In this document: piece after piece, positions 35,557 through 43,396 of the stretch
Layout: each line of letters opens with the position of its first letter
Numbering within the stretch: the first letter of the stretch is position 1
Assembly: GCA_025352825.1 (NCBI GenBank)
Contig: JANXSG010000072.1
Coordinates: 1-50,263, forward strand
DNA: 50,263 nt
Reading direction: 5' to 3'
DNA from: Chthonomonadaceae bacterium
Lineage (GTDB): Bacteria > Armatimonadota > Chthonomonadetes > Chthonomonadales > Chthonomonadaceae
Notes under the pieces: generated by a model
Told to the model about the DNA's origin: nothing
The model's database searches: none
Seen by the model: the letters and a program-made list of their open reading frames with translations, nothing else
Made by a program: the position numbers and the translations under genes

Positions 35557-37310
35557 AACGATCAACGAACCAGACTCGAAACCTCGAAATATCTGCCGTT
35601 GTCCTCCTGGCCCTTGTCACCGTGGCAGGATGTTCGCCGAGGTATGGGGCAGCACACACAAAGTCAATGCGAAAGCAGTTGCGTGCTGCAATCTATAAGG
35701 ATGTCTCCACACAGGCCGGTCTTAATTTTCATAGCGAACAGACAAGTCGTGTTCATCGAAACCTTCGTGAAACGTTAGGAAATGGCTGTGCATTCTTTGA
35801 TTTTGACTGCGACGGTCATTTGGACATTCTTCTCATCGACAATGACCACGTGGCTCTGTACCGCAATCGAGGCGATGGAACTTTCGAAGATGTCTCTTAC
35901 AAGCTCCCAACCATTCCACCCCACACCAAGCTGCAAGGTTGTTCCATTGCCGATTACGACAATGATGGCTGGCCTGATATATTTCTGACTGGGTATGGTC
36001 GAACGTTTCTCTTCCATAACATCGGAGAATCAGGTTCGGCGTTGCGAGTGAAGTCGGCAGGCAAAACCCAAAATAAGCAATTCGTGGATGTTACCCTGGG
36101 TTCCGGTTTGGAGGCGCGCGGTCCGTATGACTGGACAACAAGCGCGACCTGGGCGGATGTGGATGGTGATGGGAGGCTTGATCTCTACGTCTGCCGCTAC
36201 GTGGAATTTACTCCAGCCTCAAACCAACTATGTTCCTATGTCACGCTGGACGGTTCGTCCGTCAAAATGGCCTGTGGTCCGGAGATATATCCTGCGCAAA
36301 AAGGTTCACTCTACCATAACATGGGTGGCGGACGGTTTCGTGATATTACGATCGAGTCTGGGCTTGGGAATGCGCACGGAAAGGCGCTTGGTGCACTCTT
36401 CTGTGATTTCAACGACGACGGTCTGCCAGATCTCTATGTCTCCAATGATAAGATGCCCGGTGATCTCTTTGTGAACGTAGGTAAAGGTCATTTTCGTAAC
36501 ATCGGTGTTGAAACGGGTACCGCCTATGGGGCGAACGGTATGACTCAGGCCGGCATGGGGTTGGATTGGGGCGACTACGACAACGATGGTCGGTTCGATC
36601 TTCTCATCGCAACCTTTGAAGGTGAACCGAAAAGCCTCTACCACAATGAAGGACGCTCCCTCTTCACCGACAAAAGTTATTATAGTGGCATTGGTGCAGC
36701 GACACTGCGTACACTTGCATTCGGCGCCTCCTTCGTGGATGCAGACAATGATGGCCTACTCGACATTGTTTTTACAAACGGTCATGTCCTTAGTGAAGTT
36801 GAGAAGGTGGATCCCGAAAACTCATATCCCCAGCCCACTCAGTTCTTTCGTAATCTGGGAGACGGTCGTTTTCAGGATGCGAGCGCAGAAGCTGGCCCGG
36901 ACTTCCTTCGTAAAATCGTCGGCCGTGGGATGGCGTTGGGCGATTATGACGGGGATGGAAGGAGCGATCTGCTCATCATGGATGCTGGTGGCAAACCGCT
37001 CCTATTGCACAACGAGAGTGGAACTGGCAATCATTGGCTTACCCTGCGCTGCAAGCGTACGCCAAACGGGGCCGACGCTATAGGTGCACGCGTTACGATT
37101 CTGGTGGGCAAAAGAAAATATGTTGCGGAAGTACGTGCCGGAGGCAGCTTTCTGTCTTCTAATGCCCCGGAGGTACATTTTGGTCTTGGAGCATCGACTC
37201 TCATCGACCGGGTGGAGGTACGGTGGACTGGTGGCCGGAAGAGCGTATTCCGTAACATTTCTGCTGACCAAACCTATCAAGTTTCACCAGGGGGAATCGG
37301 CCCACGATAA
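35553..37310 (+). CDS. CRTAC1-like FG-GAP/VCBS and ASPIC/UnbV lipoprotein, module copy 1
   Basis: This is an exported Ca-binding-type propeller protein. At least seven D-x-[DN]-x-[DN]-G loops are visible (FDFDCDGHLD, ADYDNDGWPD, ADVDGDGRLD, CDFNDDGLPD, GDYDNDGRFD, VDADNDGLLD, GDYDGDGRSD), then an ASPIC/UnbV C-terminal domain (HWLTLRCKRTPNGADAIGAR...HFGLGAS...VRW). The N-terminus is a lipoprotein signal: KRSTNQTRN, a hydrophobic stretch ISAVVLLALV and lipobox TVAGC. That signal begins at codon 35553, which is ATA, 7 nt after GGAGAGGAGG and overlapping the TPR stop. The first standard start in frame is GTG 35622, which has no ribosome-binding site and would remove the signal. I therefore favour ATA initiation or an ATG-to-ATA change; 35622 is the conservative alternative. 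Confidence 0.85.
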   Translation: MKRSTNQTRNLEISAVVLLALVTVAGCSPRYGAAHTKSMRKQLRAAIYKDVSTQAGLNFHSEQTSRVHRNLRETLGNGCAFFDFDCDGHLDILLIDNDHVALYRNRGDGTFEDVSYKLPTIPPHTKLQGCSIADYDNDGWPDIFLTGYGRTFLFHNIGESGSALRVKSAGKTQNKQFVDVTLGSGLEARGPYDWTTSATWADVDGDGRLDLYVCRYVEFTPASNQLCSYVTLDGSSVKMACGPEIYPAQKGSLYHNMGGGRFRDITIESGLGNAHGKALGALFCDFNDDGLPDLYVSNDKMPGDLFVNVGKGHFRNIGVETGTAYGANGMTQAGMGLDWGDYDNDGRFDLLIATFEGEPKSLYHNEGRSLFTDKSYYSGIGAATLRTLAFGASFVDADNDGLLDIVFTNGHVLSEVEKVDPENSYPQPTQFFRNLGDGRFQDASAEAGPDFLRKIVGRGMALGDYDGDGRSDLLIMDAGGKPLLLHNESGTGNHWLTLRCKRTPNGADAIGARVTILVGKRKYVAEVRAGGSFLSSNAPEVHFGLGASTLIDRVEVRWTGGRKSVFRNISADQTYQVSPGGIGPR

Positions 37311-37414
37311 CCTCATCCCTGTCTCTTTTCCCATGTTGCTCGCACCGCTCGCATAGATAATTCTAAAAAGCGCAGCTAAATCGCAGGTATAATAGCGTAG
37401 GAGTTTTCTTCCCT

Positions 37415-39697
37415 ATGCCCAACAACCATGATGTAACTCATATTTGCCATGCTGCAGAGGATGATAAAAATATTGGTCATCCTCTGCTGGATGGGCTGAA
37501 TGCAGTGCAGCGAGAAGCTGTACTGCACCATGAAGGGCCGCTGCTTATCTTCGCAGGGGCAGGAAGTGGAAAGACTCGAGTACTCACGCACCGCATTGCC
37601 TATCTCATTGCAGAACGCGGTATCGCCCCCTGGAATATTTTCGCAGTGACTTTTACCAACAAAGCTGCCAAAGAGATGAAAGAACGCCTCGGAAAGCTCG
37701 TGAGTGAGCGCCGAGCGAAAGCGATCTGGGCCGGGACTTTCCACTCTACCAGTGCCAGACTGCTCCGTGAATTTGGTGAAAATATCGATGTACCCCGCAA
37801 TTTCCTCATCTACGACGATAGCGACCAGCTCCATCTGATACGCGACAGCCTGCGCGAGCTCAATATCGATGAGCAGAAGTTCGCTCCACGTGCATTTTTA
37901 GCCCACATCAGTGAATCAAAAGAAAAGATGGTATCACCTGCAGCGTGGACTGCCCCTAAAGGAGGTCAGTTCTACGGTCACTTTCGTAGTGTCTATATTC
38001 TATATCAAGAGAAGTTACGACAGAATTCTGCGCTGGATTTTGATGATTTACTGAGTGAAACTGTCCGTCTGCTGGAGACCTGCCCGCATGTCCTCAAAAC
38101 GCTTCAGGATCGATTTCAATATATTTTGGTAGACGAGTATCAGGATGTAAACTACGCGCAGTATCGTATGTTGAGTCTGCTTGCGAAGAAGAGAAGAAAT
38201 ATCTGTGTGGTGGGGGATGACGATCAGTCGATCTATCTTTTCCGAGGCGCTGATGTCGGACTGATTCTGAAGTTCGAAGAAGACTATCCTGATGCCCTCA
38301 TTCTTAAGCTCGAACAGAACTATCGTTCCACCCAAAATATTCTGGAAGCAGCGTATTCAGTAGTAAGCCAAAACTCTAAGCGCAAAGAGAAAAAGCTGTG
38401 GACTGAGAACCCTCAAGGCGGGCTGATCGTAATACATGAAGCGGCGAATGAAAAGGAAGAGGCGCATTGGCTGCTGCAGCGTATTCTTGATGAAGTTCGT
38501 TATAAAGACCGGAAGCTCAGTGATTTCGCTATTCTATATCGTACAAATGCTCAGTCAAGGGCGCTGGAGGACATGTTTCGGAACTTTGTCACCCCCTATA
38601 AGATCGTAGGCGGAATGCGATTCTACGAGAGAAGAGAGGTTAAGGATGTCCTTGCCTACATGCGGTTAGTGCATACGCCAACTGATAGCGTGAGCCTGAA
38701 ACGTATTATCAATGTGCCTGCCCGAAGTATTGGCGCCACTAGTATCAAGGCAATAGAAGACAGTGCTCGTGCCAGCGGAGTATCCATGTGGGAAGCGCTG
38801 CAGCAGACGCACTCAATCCCTGGCCTGCTTCCGCGAGCCCGTTTACGGCTGAACGATTTCGCGTTGATGATCAGAAAGCTGCAGGAAGAGAAAGATCATC
38901 TCAGAGTGACCGAACTGCTGCAGCACATCCTGGATTCAACCGGATATCTGGATGCTCTGGAATTGGATAAATCGATTGAAGGGCGTTCTAGAGCGGAAAA
39001 CGTTCGTGAAATGTTCTCCGTCACTCAGGAATTCGAGAAACAGAACGAACTGCCCACACTTACTTCATTTCTAGAGCAGATTTCACTAGTCGCAGATATC
39101 GATTCACTGGATGTGGATACAGAGGCAGTCACTATGATGACCCTGCATTCCTCCAAAGGGCTGGAGTTTCCTGTTGTGATAATAGCTGGAATGGAACAGA
39201 ATCTCTTCCCTCATGTTCGATCGCACGGAAATCCATACGAGATGGAGGAGGAGTACCGCCTCTGCTATGTGGGGATTACTCGTGCCAAAGAGGAACTGTT
39301 CCTCACCCATACCAGCCGCAGAACGATGTTCGGAATGCTCTCCAACAGTTCACCCTCAGAGTTTCTGAAACACATTCCGAGGCATCTGTATAACCCACCT
39401 CGAGGAAAATCTACCCGGACTGAAAAACGTGCTCTATCGAGTTTCGATCCAGATGAGCCAGATCAGGATCAAGTTTTCCAATGGCATGAAAGCCCAAAAG
39501 TTCCTGCTAATGTCTCAAATGAAGCTGAAAAACCAGTCTTTACAGTGGGTGATAAAGTGAAGCATCCGGTATTTGGCAAAGGTGTGATACTATCGACGGA
39601 GGGAATTGGCGTTAACTCATCAGCAAAAATCGCTTTCGCCAATCAGGATATCAAAAATATACTTCTGGAATATACCAAGCTCGATAAAATGCCTTAA
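37415..39697 (+). CDS. pcrA: UvrD/PcrA-type superfamily 1 DNA helicase
   Basis: This is a 3'-5' DNA helicase used in repair and replication-conflict resolution. The 760 residues contain the SF1A motifs in order: LNAVQREAV (Q motif region), GAGSGKTRVLTHRI (Walker A, about 47-60), FTNKAAKEM, ILVDEYQDVN (Walker B), VGDDDQSIYLFRGA, LEQNYRST, and the C-terminal TLHSSKGLEFPVV and VGITRAKEEL. The tail has VGDKVKHPVFGKGVI, the Tudor-like domain of PcrA that contacts RNA polymerase. Length and tail favour PcrA/UvrD over Rep. Upstream is the CRTAC1-like gene, 104 bp away on the same strand. Confidence 0.93.
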   Translation: MPNNHDVTHICHAAEDDKNIGHPLLDGLNAVQREAVLHHEGPLLIFAGAGSGKTRVLTHRIAYLIAERGIAPWNIFAVTFTNKAAKEMKERLGKLVSERRAKAIWAGTFHSTSARLLREFGENIDVPRNFLIYDDSDQLHLIRDSLRELNIDEQKFAPRAFLAHISESKEKMVSPAAWTAPKGGQFYGHFRSVYILYQEKLRQNSALDFDDLLSETVRLLETCPHVLKTLQDRFQYILVDEYQDVNYAQYRMLSLLAKKRRNICVVGDDDQSIYLFRGADVGLILKFEEDYPDALILKLEQNYRSTQNILEAAYSVVSQNSKRKEKKLWTENPQGGLIVIHEAANEKEEAHWLLQRILDEVRYKDRKLSDFAILYRTNAQSRALEDMFRNFVTPYKIVGGMRFYERREVKDVLAYMRLVHTPTDSVSLKRIINVPARSIGATSIKAIEDSARASGVSMWEALQQTHSIPGLLPRARLRLNDFALMIRKLQEEKDHLRVTELLQHILDSTGYLDALELDKSIEGRSRAENVREMFSVTQEFEKQNELPTLTSFLEQISLVADIDSLDVDTEAVTMMTLHSSKGLEFPVVIIAGMEQNLFPHVRSHGNPYEMEEEYRLCYVGITRAKEELFLTHTSRRTMFGMLSNSSPSEFLKHIPRHLYNPPRGKSTRTEKRALSSFDPDEPDQDQVFQWHESPKVPANVSNEAEKPVFTVGDKVKHPVFGKGVILSTEGIGVNSSAKIAFANQDIKNILLEYTKLDKMP

Positions 39698-39727
39698 AGC
39701 AGCCTGCTCATTCCATTTAGCTCTTTG

Positions 39728-39856
39728 CCTACCCCCCCCGGCCTCCTTCCCTGACCACGCAAACGATAAAGCTGTTTGCGTTAGGGAAGGGGGAGAACTA
39801 ACGATCAAAATTCCCCCTTCTCCTGTTTTTGGGAGAAGGGGTCACGGGATGAGGGC
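39728..39856. repeat. dispersed inverted-arm repeat, locus 4 of 6
   Basis: It starts CCTACCCCCCCCGGCCTCC then TTCCCTG and ends GGGGTCACGGGATGAGGGC. Inner inverted parts are TTCCCTGACC...TTAGGGAAGGGGG and CCCCCTTCTCCTGTTTTTGG, which folds on itself. It combines features of the 51-187 and the 5891-type elements. Confidence 0.65.
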
Positions 39857-39878
39857 TGACAGGAAGATTAGCCACAAG

Positions 39879-39899
39879 CGAAGAAATTTATTTCGTCGC
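39879..39899. promoter_or_regulatory. 21-bp imperfect palindrome before mbfA, second copy
   Basis: This is the same element as at 4119-4139 (GCGAAGAAAT at one end, ATTTCGTCG at the other), one base different, 35 bp ahead of the start of the iron-transporter gene. A metal-responsive operator is one possibility. A mobile small hairpin is another, since a dispersed repeat ends just 22 bp upstream. Confidence 0.4.
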
Positions 39900-39933
39900 A
39901 TTCATTTGCAATGTCTTTAGGAGAAAGAATAAT

Positions 39934-41073
39934 TTGAAGGAACAGCAGGTCATAGGTGCACTTAGAGAGGCGTATGAGAAGGAGATAGAAGCGGCAGCAC
40001 TATACCGTGTACTGGGTGAACAGCAGACTGAAGAGAAGCGGCGCCAGATATTCTATCGTCTTTCTCAGGCAGAAGAGGAGCATGCCAGTCAGTTCGCGGC
40101 AAGGATCACCGAACTGGGCGGCACAGCGCCGATGGAATCTGCGGTTCCCACTGCTGCTCAGCGGCTGCTGGCCAAATCGATCGGTACCGACGCGATGCTG
40201 CGGCGCATCGAAGCAGAAGAAGAGCGAAATATTGTACAGTTCGAGAGAAATGCTCGTACTCTGGCCGAAGATGAACCGTCTCATCAGCTATTCCTCAGGA
40301 TAGAATCGGAAGAGCGGCAGCACGCTGTTTTACTCCACACGCTCAAAACCCATAACGAGCCCAGGACAAGACTGGATGCCATGCTAAAAGGGGAAAAATG
40401 GCACGCCAACACCGGGAGCTGGATAGGGGATGCAATCTATGGAGTTAATGACGGGCTGGGAGCAGTTTTTGGGGTGGTTAGTGGTATGGCAGGAGCAAGC
40501 AGCAGTGGGCAAATCGTGCTCGTTTCTGGTCTGGTGGCAATGCTGGCATCAGCTCTCTCCATGGGCTCCAGTGCGTTCATGGCCAGCAAATCCGAACGCG
40601 AAGTTTACGATGCGGAATTGGCGCGTGAAAAAATGGAGATCGACACCTCTCCCGAACATGAAAAAGAGGAGCTGGAACTTCTCTATCAGCTTAAGGGGTT
40701 CTCACCAGAAGAGGCTGCCATGATGGCCGATCGTATCTCAAAACAGCCAGACTTGTTCTTGAAGACAATGGCTCAGGAGGAGCTGGGGCTGGGAGACCGT
40801 CATCTCTCCAACCCGTGGGTGGGGGCTGCATCTGCCGCACTCTCCACTGCTGTGGGCGGAATCGTACCGATCATTCCATTCTTCTTTTTGCATGGAATGG
40901 CGGCAGTGCTGGCCGCAGCAGTGGTAGGAATGGCTGCCCACTTTGCAGTGGGTGCTGCTAAGAGTATCATCACTGCTCGGAGCTGGTGGGCGAGTGGATT
41001 TGAAATGACACTTATCGGATTTATCACAGGAGGAGTCACCTTCGCGCTTGGTAAGTTGTTTCATGTGGGATAG
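39934..41073 (+). CDS. MbfA-type membrane-bound ferritin: ferritin-like domain fused to VIT1/CCC1 iron transporter
   Basis: The 379-residue protein joins two modules. Residues 1-145 are a ferritin-like four-helix domain with di-iron-type Glu/His motifs (YEKEIEAAALY, SQAEEEHASQF, RIEAEEERNIVQ, RIESEERQHAV). Residues from about 165 form a VIT1/CCC1 transporter with WIGDAIYGVNDGLGAVFGVV, a cytoplasmic charged loop (SEREVYDAELAREKMEIDT) and about five hydrophobic helices. Characterised MbfA proteins export iron and help against iron and peroxide stress. The start is TTG at 39934 with AGGAG about 10 nt upstream. It stands alone between a dispersed repeat and the HD oxygenase gene. Confidence 0.88.
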   Translation: MKEQQVIGALREAYEKEIEAAALYRVLGEQQTEEKRRQIFYRLSQAEEEHASQFAARITELGGTAPMESAVPTAAQRLLAKSIGTDAMLRRIEAEEERNIVQFERNARTLAEDEPSHQLFLRIESEERQHAVLLHTLKTHNEPRTRLDAMLKGEKWHANTGSWIGDAIYGVNDGLGAVFGVVSGMAGASSSGQIVLVSGLVAMLASALSMGSSAFMASKSEREVYDAELAREKMEIDTSPEHEKEELELLYQLKGFSPEEAAMMADRISKQPDLFLKTMAQEELGLGDRHLSNPWVGAASAALSTAVGGIVPIIPFFFLHGMAAVLAAAVVGMAAHFAVGAAKSIITARSWWASGFEMTLIGFITGGVTFALGKLFHVG

Positions 41074-41158
41074 TCCGTTACTAGTTAGATGGGGTTCAGC
41101 ATGTACGCAATTTAATCGCGAAGATTTTATCCCAAGTTCGTACTACACATATTGGTAG

Positions 41159-41260
41159 AGATAAGCTCTTATCTTAACGCTAATGAGAAAGGCGGGTGAT
41201 ATTTTTGACGATGAGATGACATCTGTATTACCCATCGAAAGGTCACTTTTTATATTCTGG
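41159..41260 (+). other. possible structured 5' leader of the HD oxygenase gene
   Basis: AGATAAG and CTTATCT (41159-41174) form a 7-bp inverted repeat. Further on GGGTGATA pairs imperfectly with TATTACCC (about 41195-41235) around AGATGACATCT. The arrangement suggests a folded leader, but it matches no riboswitch class I can recognise. The remaining sequence of 41074-41327 shows no gene. Confidence 0.25.
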
Positions 41261-41327
41261 CCAAGCCAGATTTGTATAAGGAAACATGGTTTATGTTTAT
41301 TCGAACGCATAAGGTTGAGGGAAATAT

Positions 41328-41885
41328 ATGAGTGTTCTAGTTGAGATTGAAAAACTGTTTGAAAATCATGGTGGAGAGCTATATTTTGGTGAACTGGTAA
41401 CCCAAGCGGAGCATGCTCTTCAAGCAGCTCTGGAAGCAGAAACAGAAGGAAGCACGAGCGCTCTGATCACTTCCGCGCTTCTGCACGATGTTGGTCATCT
41501 TTTGCAAGGTCTGCCCGAAGATATTGCTCAACAAGGGGTGGATGCGCACCACGAAGTCATCGGCTCGAAGTGGCTTGGAAAATATTTTGGCGCAGATGTG
41601 TGCGAACCAATGTGCCTGCATGTGGATGCCAAGAGATATCTTTGCACGGTTGAGCCAGAGTATCTCGCCACACTCTCTGATGCTTCCGTGCTCAGCTTAA
41701 AACTGCAGGGAGGGCCGTTTAATCCGGAACAGGTGGCAAAGTTCGAATCCAATCCTCACTTTAAGGAAGCTGTGCGGCTGCGCCGCTGGGATGACCGTGC
41801 CAAAATTGTGGGGCTGGAGACGCCGGATGTCGCACATTTTCGCCCCTACATTGAAGCCAGCCTTAAGATGAACAGTCCCCAATGA
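41328..41885 (+). CDS. HD-domain mixed-valence diiron oxygenase-like protein (PhnZ/TIGR03276 type)
   Basis: This 185-residue protein matches the HD proteins tied to phosphonate breakdown (PhnZ type). The metal-binding set is visible: His29 (TQAEHALQ), His53 and Asp54 (LLHDVGHLL), His75 (DAHHEVIG), His98 ([11 protein letters not shown]) and a late Asp. Tyr19 and Glu22 in ELYFGE sit where PhnZ has its substrate-gating Tyr and Glu, which favours true oxygenase activity over phosphohydrolase activity. The family signatures LQGGPF and LRRWDD are present. PhnZ cleaves a C-P bond using O2; TmpB acts on trimethylated analogues. No phnY/tmpA or phosphonate transport genes are nearby. Its stop overlaps the rnhA ATG by 4 bp. 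Confidence 0.82.
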   Translation: MSVLVEIEKLFENHGGELYFGELVTQAEHALQAALEAETEGSTSALITSALLHDVGHLLQGLPEDIAQQGVDAHHEVIGSKWLGKYFGADVCEPMCLHVDAKRYLCTVEPEYLATLSDASVLSLKLQGGPFNPEQVAKFESNPHFKEAVRLRRWDDRAKIVGLETPDVAHFRPYIEASLKMNSPQ

Positions 41886-42388
41886 CCTTAGATTTTGAAG
41901 AAGAGGCCTTGCCTTCTCCTGAGATGAAACACGTCATCATCTATACCGATGGCGCCTGCATGAATAATCCTGGCCCGGGTGGATATGGTGTGGTGCTGAT
42001 CCACGGAGAAAAACGCCGGGAACTATCCGGTGGATTCCGGAAGACTACCAACAATCGCATGGAGATCACGGCGGCTATCGAAGCCCTTAAATCGCTGCGA
42101 TATCCATGCAAAGTTACACTGCGAACCGATTCTCAATACCTGGTAAACACGATTGAAAAGGGCTGGGCAAAAAAGTGGCGCGCCAACGGCTGGATGCGGA
42201 ACCCGAAGGAACGCGCGCTTAATCCTGATCTCTGGCAGAAGCTGCTTGCACTATGCGACATGCACAGAGTGACTTTTGAATGGGTTCGTGGCCATGCGGG
42301 AAATATAGAGAATGAGCGCTGCGATAGATTGTGCGTGGAGGCTTCGAAGCGGGCTGACCTGCCGATAGATGAAGGATATGAAGCCTAG
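41882..42388 (+). CDS. rnhA: ribonuclease HI
   Basis: RNase HI cuts the RNA strand of RNA-DNA hybrids. The catalytic residues are Asp23 ([16 protein letters not shown]), Glu61 ([13 protein letters not shown]), Asp83 (LRTDSQYLV) and Asp148 (ENERCDRL), with the assisting His138 in RGHAG. The basic protrusion [20 protein letters not shown] is present, so it is the E. coli-like form. The 168 residues include about 15 extra N-terminal residues ([14 protein letters not shown]) before the first strand. The ATG overlaps the stop of the HD oxygenase gene, so translation is coupled. A DUF4287/DUF5655 gene follows after 36 bp. Confidence 0.95.
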   Translation: MTLDFEEEALPSPEMKHVIIYTDGACMNNPGPGGYGVVLIHGEKRRELSGGFRKTTNNRMEITAAIEALKSLRYPCKVTLRTDSQYLVNTIEKGWAKKWRANGWMRNPKERALNPDLWQKLLALCDMHRVTFEWVRGHAGNIENERCDRLCVEASKRADLPIDEGYEA

Positions 42389-42424
42389 AACTCAACTTAT
42401 TGACTTTAGCGAGGAGTAAATGAA

Positions 42425-43045
42425 ATGTCTGAGCAGAAACAGAAGTCGATCTACTCTCCCAGTCCTTCTTTTGCTTACTACCAGGCCCTCATTGAGAACA
42501 CGCTCGCTCGCACCGGAAAGACATTTGAAGAGTGGGTAGCTATCCTACATAGTGATGGGCCGTCAGACGAAAAAGCTCAGCAGGGCTGGCTCAAAAAAGA
42601 GTACGGCCTTTCTGTCAACCCTTCTTCATTGGTTGTTGCGACGGATAAAGAGGGAGCCACTGTTGAAGACTACAACCCGGAAACGTATGTGGATAAAATG
42701 TTCTCTGGGAAGAAAGAACCGCTTCGCCCACTCTATGAACAACTATTGAGGATTGGATTATCTATTGGTGATGAAGTTAAGGCTTGCCCCTGTGAGACTA
42801 TCGTTCCGCTCTATCGCAATCACGTATTCGCCCAGTTAAAACCAACCACTTTCACAAGAATTGACGTCGGACTAGCTCTAAAAAACACTCCCACTCCAGA
42901 AGACGGCCTGATAGATACCGGTGGATTCGCAAAGAAAGACCGAATTACCCATCGTATCCCCATATCCAGCATTGATGATATCAATGATACAGTTTGTCAT
43001 TGGTTAAAGATCGCCTACGAGATGGACGAGAAAAAGTCTAAGTGA
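42425..43045 (+). CDS. DUF4287 plus DUF5655 domain protein
   Basis: The 206-residue cytosolic protein has an N-terminal DUF4287 helix pair (SPSFAYYQALIENTLARTGK TFEEWVAIL region, about residues 14-40, then QQGWLKKEYGL). A C-terminal DUF5655 part follows, with LYEQLLRIGLSIGDEVKACP near 105 and VPLYRNHVFAQLKPTTFTRI then DVGLAL near 135-160. The fold is thought to be small and alpha/beta; I know of no established function. GAGGAG lies about 7 nt before the ATG. Its position 36 bp after rnhA suggests one transcript with the HD oxygenase and rnhA. Confidence 0.8.
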   Translation: MSEQKQKSIYSPSPSFAYYQALIENTLARTGKTFEEWVAILHSDGPSDEKAQQGWLKKEYGLSVNPSSLVVATDKEGATVEDYNPETYVDKMFSGKKEPLRPLYEQLLRIGLSIGDEVKACPCETIVPLYRNHVFAQLKPTTFTRIDVGLALKNTPTPEDGLIDTGGFAKKDRITHRIPISSIDDINDTVCHWLKIAYEMDEKKSK

Positions 43046-43059
43046 TCACAGGCATATTT

Positions 43060-43290
43060 ATGAAATATTACCTAAACCCAAAACATTTACTTATAGGTTT
43101 GCTGGTCTGACTGATACTATGGGGAGGCTTTCAAATAAATGGAGCGCTTAACCAAAAAGCAAGATTCGGTACACAACTATTACCAGTTCGCGATTGGGGA
43201 TTTGGTGGAATAATTGGATGTGGCAAAAATGGGGTTACAACTACGCAAAAAGTCGGCGTTATTGAGTTTAGTAAAACAACGCCGCGTTAA
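43060..43290 (+). pseudogene. possible small secreted protein interrupted by an in-frame TGA
   Basis: From ATG 43060 a 76-residue frame runs to TAA 43290 except for one TGA at codon 17 (43108-43110). The part around the stop is a signal-peptide-like stretch (HLLIGLLV, stop, LILWGGFQINGA), and the rest is a plausible soluble tail (LLPVRDWGFGGIIGCGK). The TGA sits inside the hydrophobic core, so read-through would restore a secreted or anchored small protein. A nonsense mutation is the simplest view. No family is recognised. Confidence 0.35.
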
Positions 43291-43344
43291 ATATTATATC
43301 CTTAACTATGTTCGTTAAGCCCTATTGAACTCTATAATAAATTC

Positions 43345-43368
43345 CCCTTCCAAAACGATGGAAGGGGA
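43345..43368 (-). terminator. terminator hairpin after typA
   Basis: CCCCTTCC (43345-43352) and GGAAGGGG (43361-43368) form an 8-bp stem with an 8-nt loop, about 30 bp beyond the typA stop. On the minus strand it is followed by AATTTATT, a weak U tract. It may work from both sides. Confidence 0.55.
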
Positions 43369-43396
43369 GCTGTTTGTTTTCGATTTATGAAATAAA

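Noticed and set aside
41159-41260. Leader considered as a known riboswitch (fluoride, Mn, cyclic-di-GMP, cobalamin)
   Set aside because: None of the conserved cores I know for these classes could be found.
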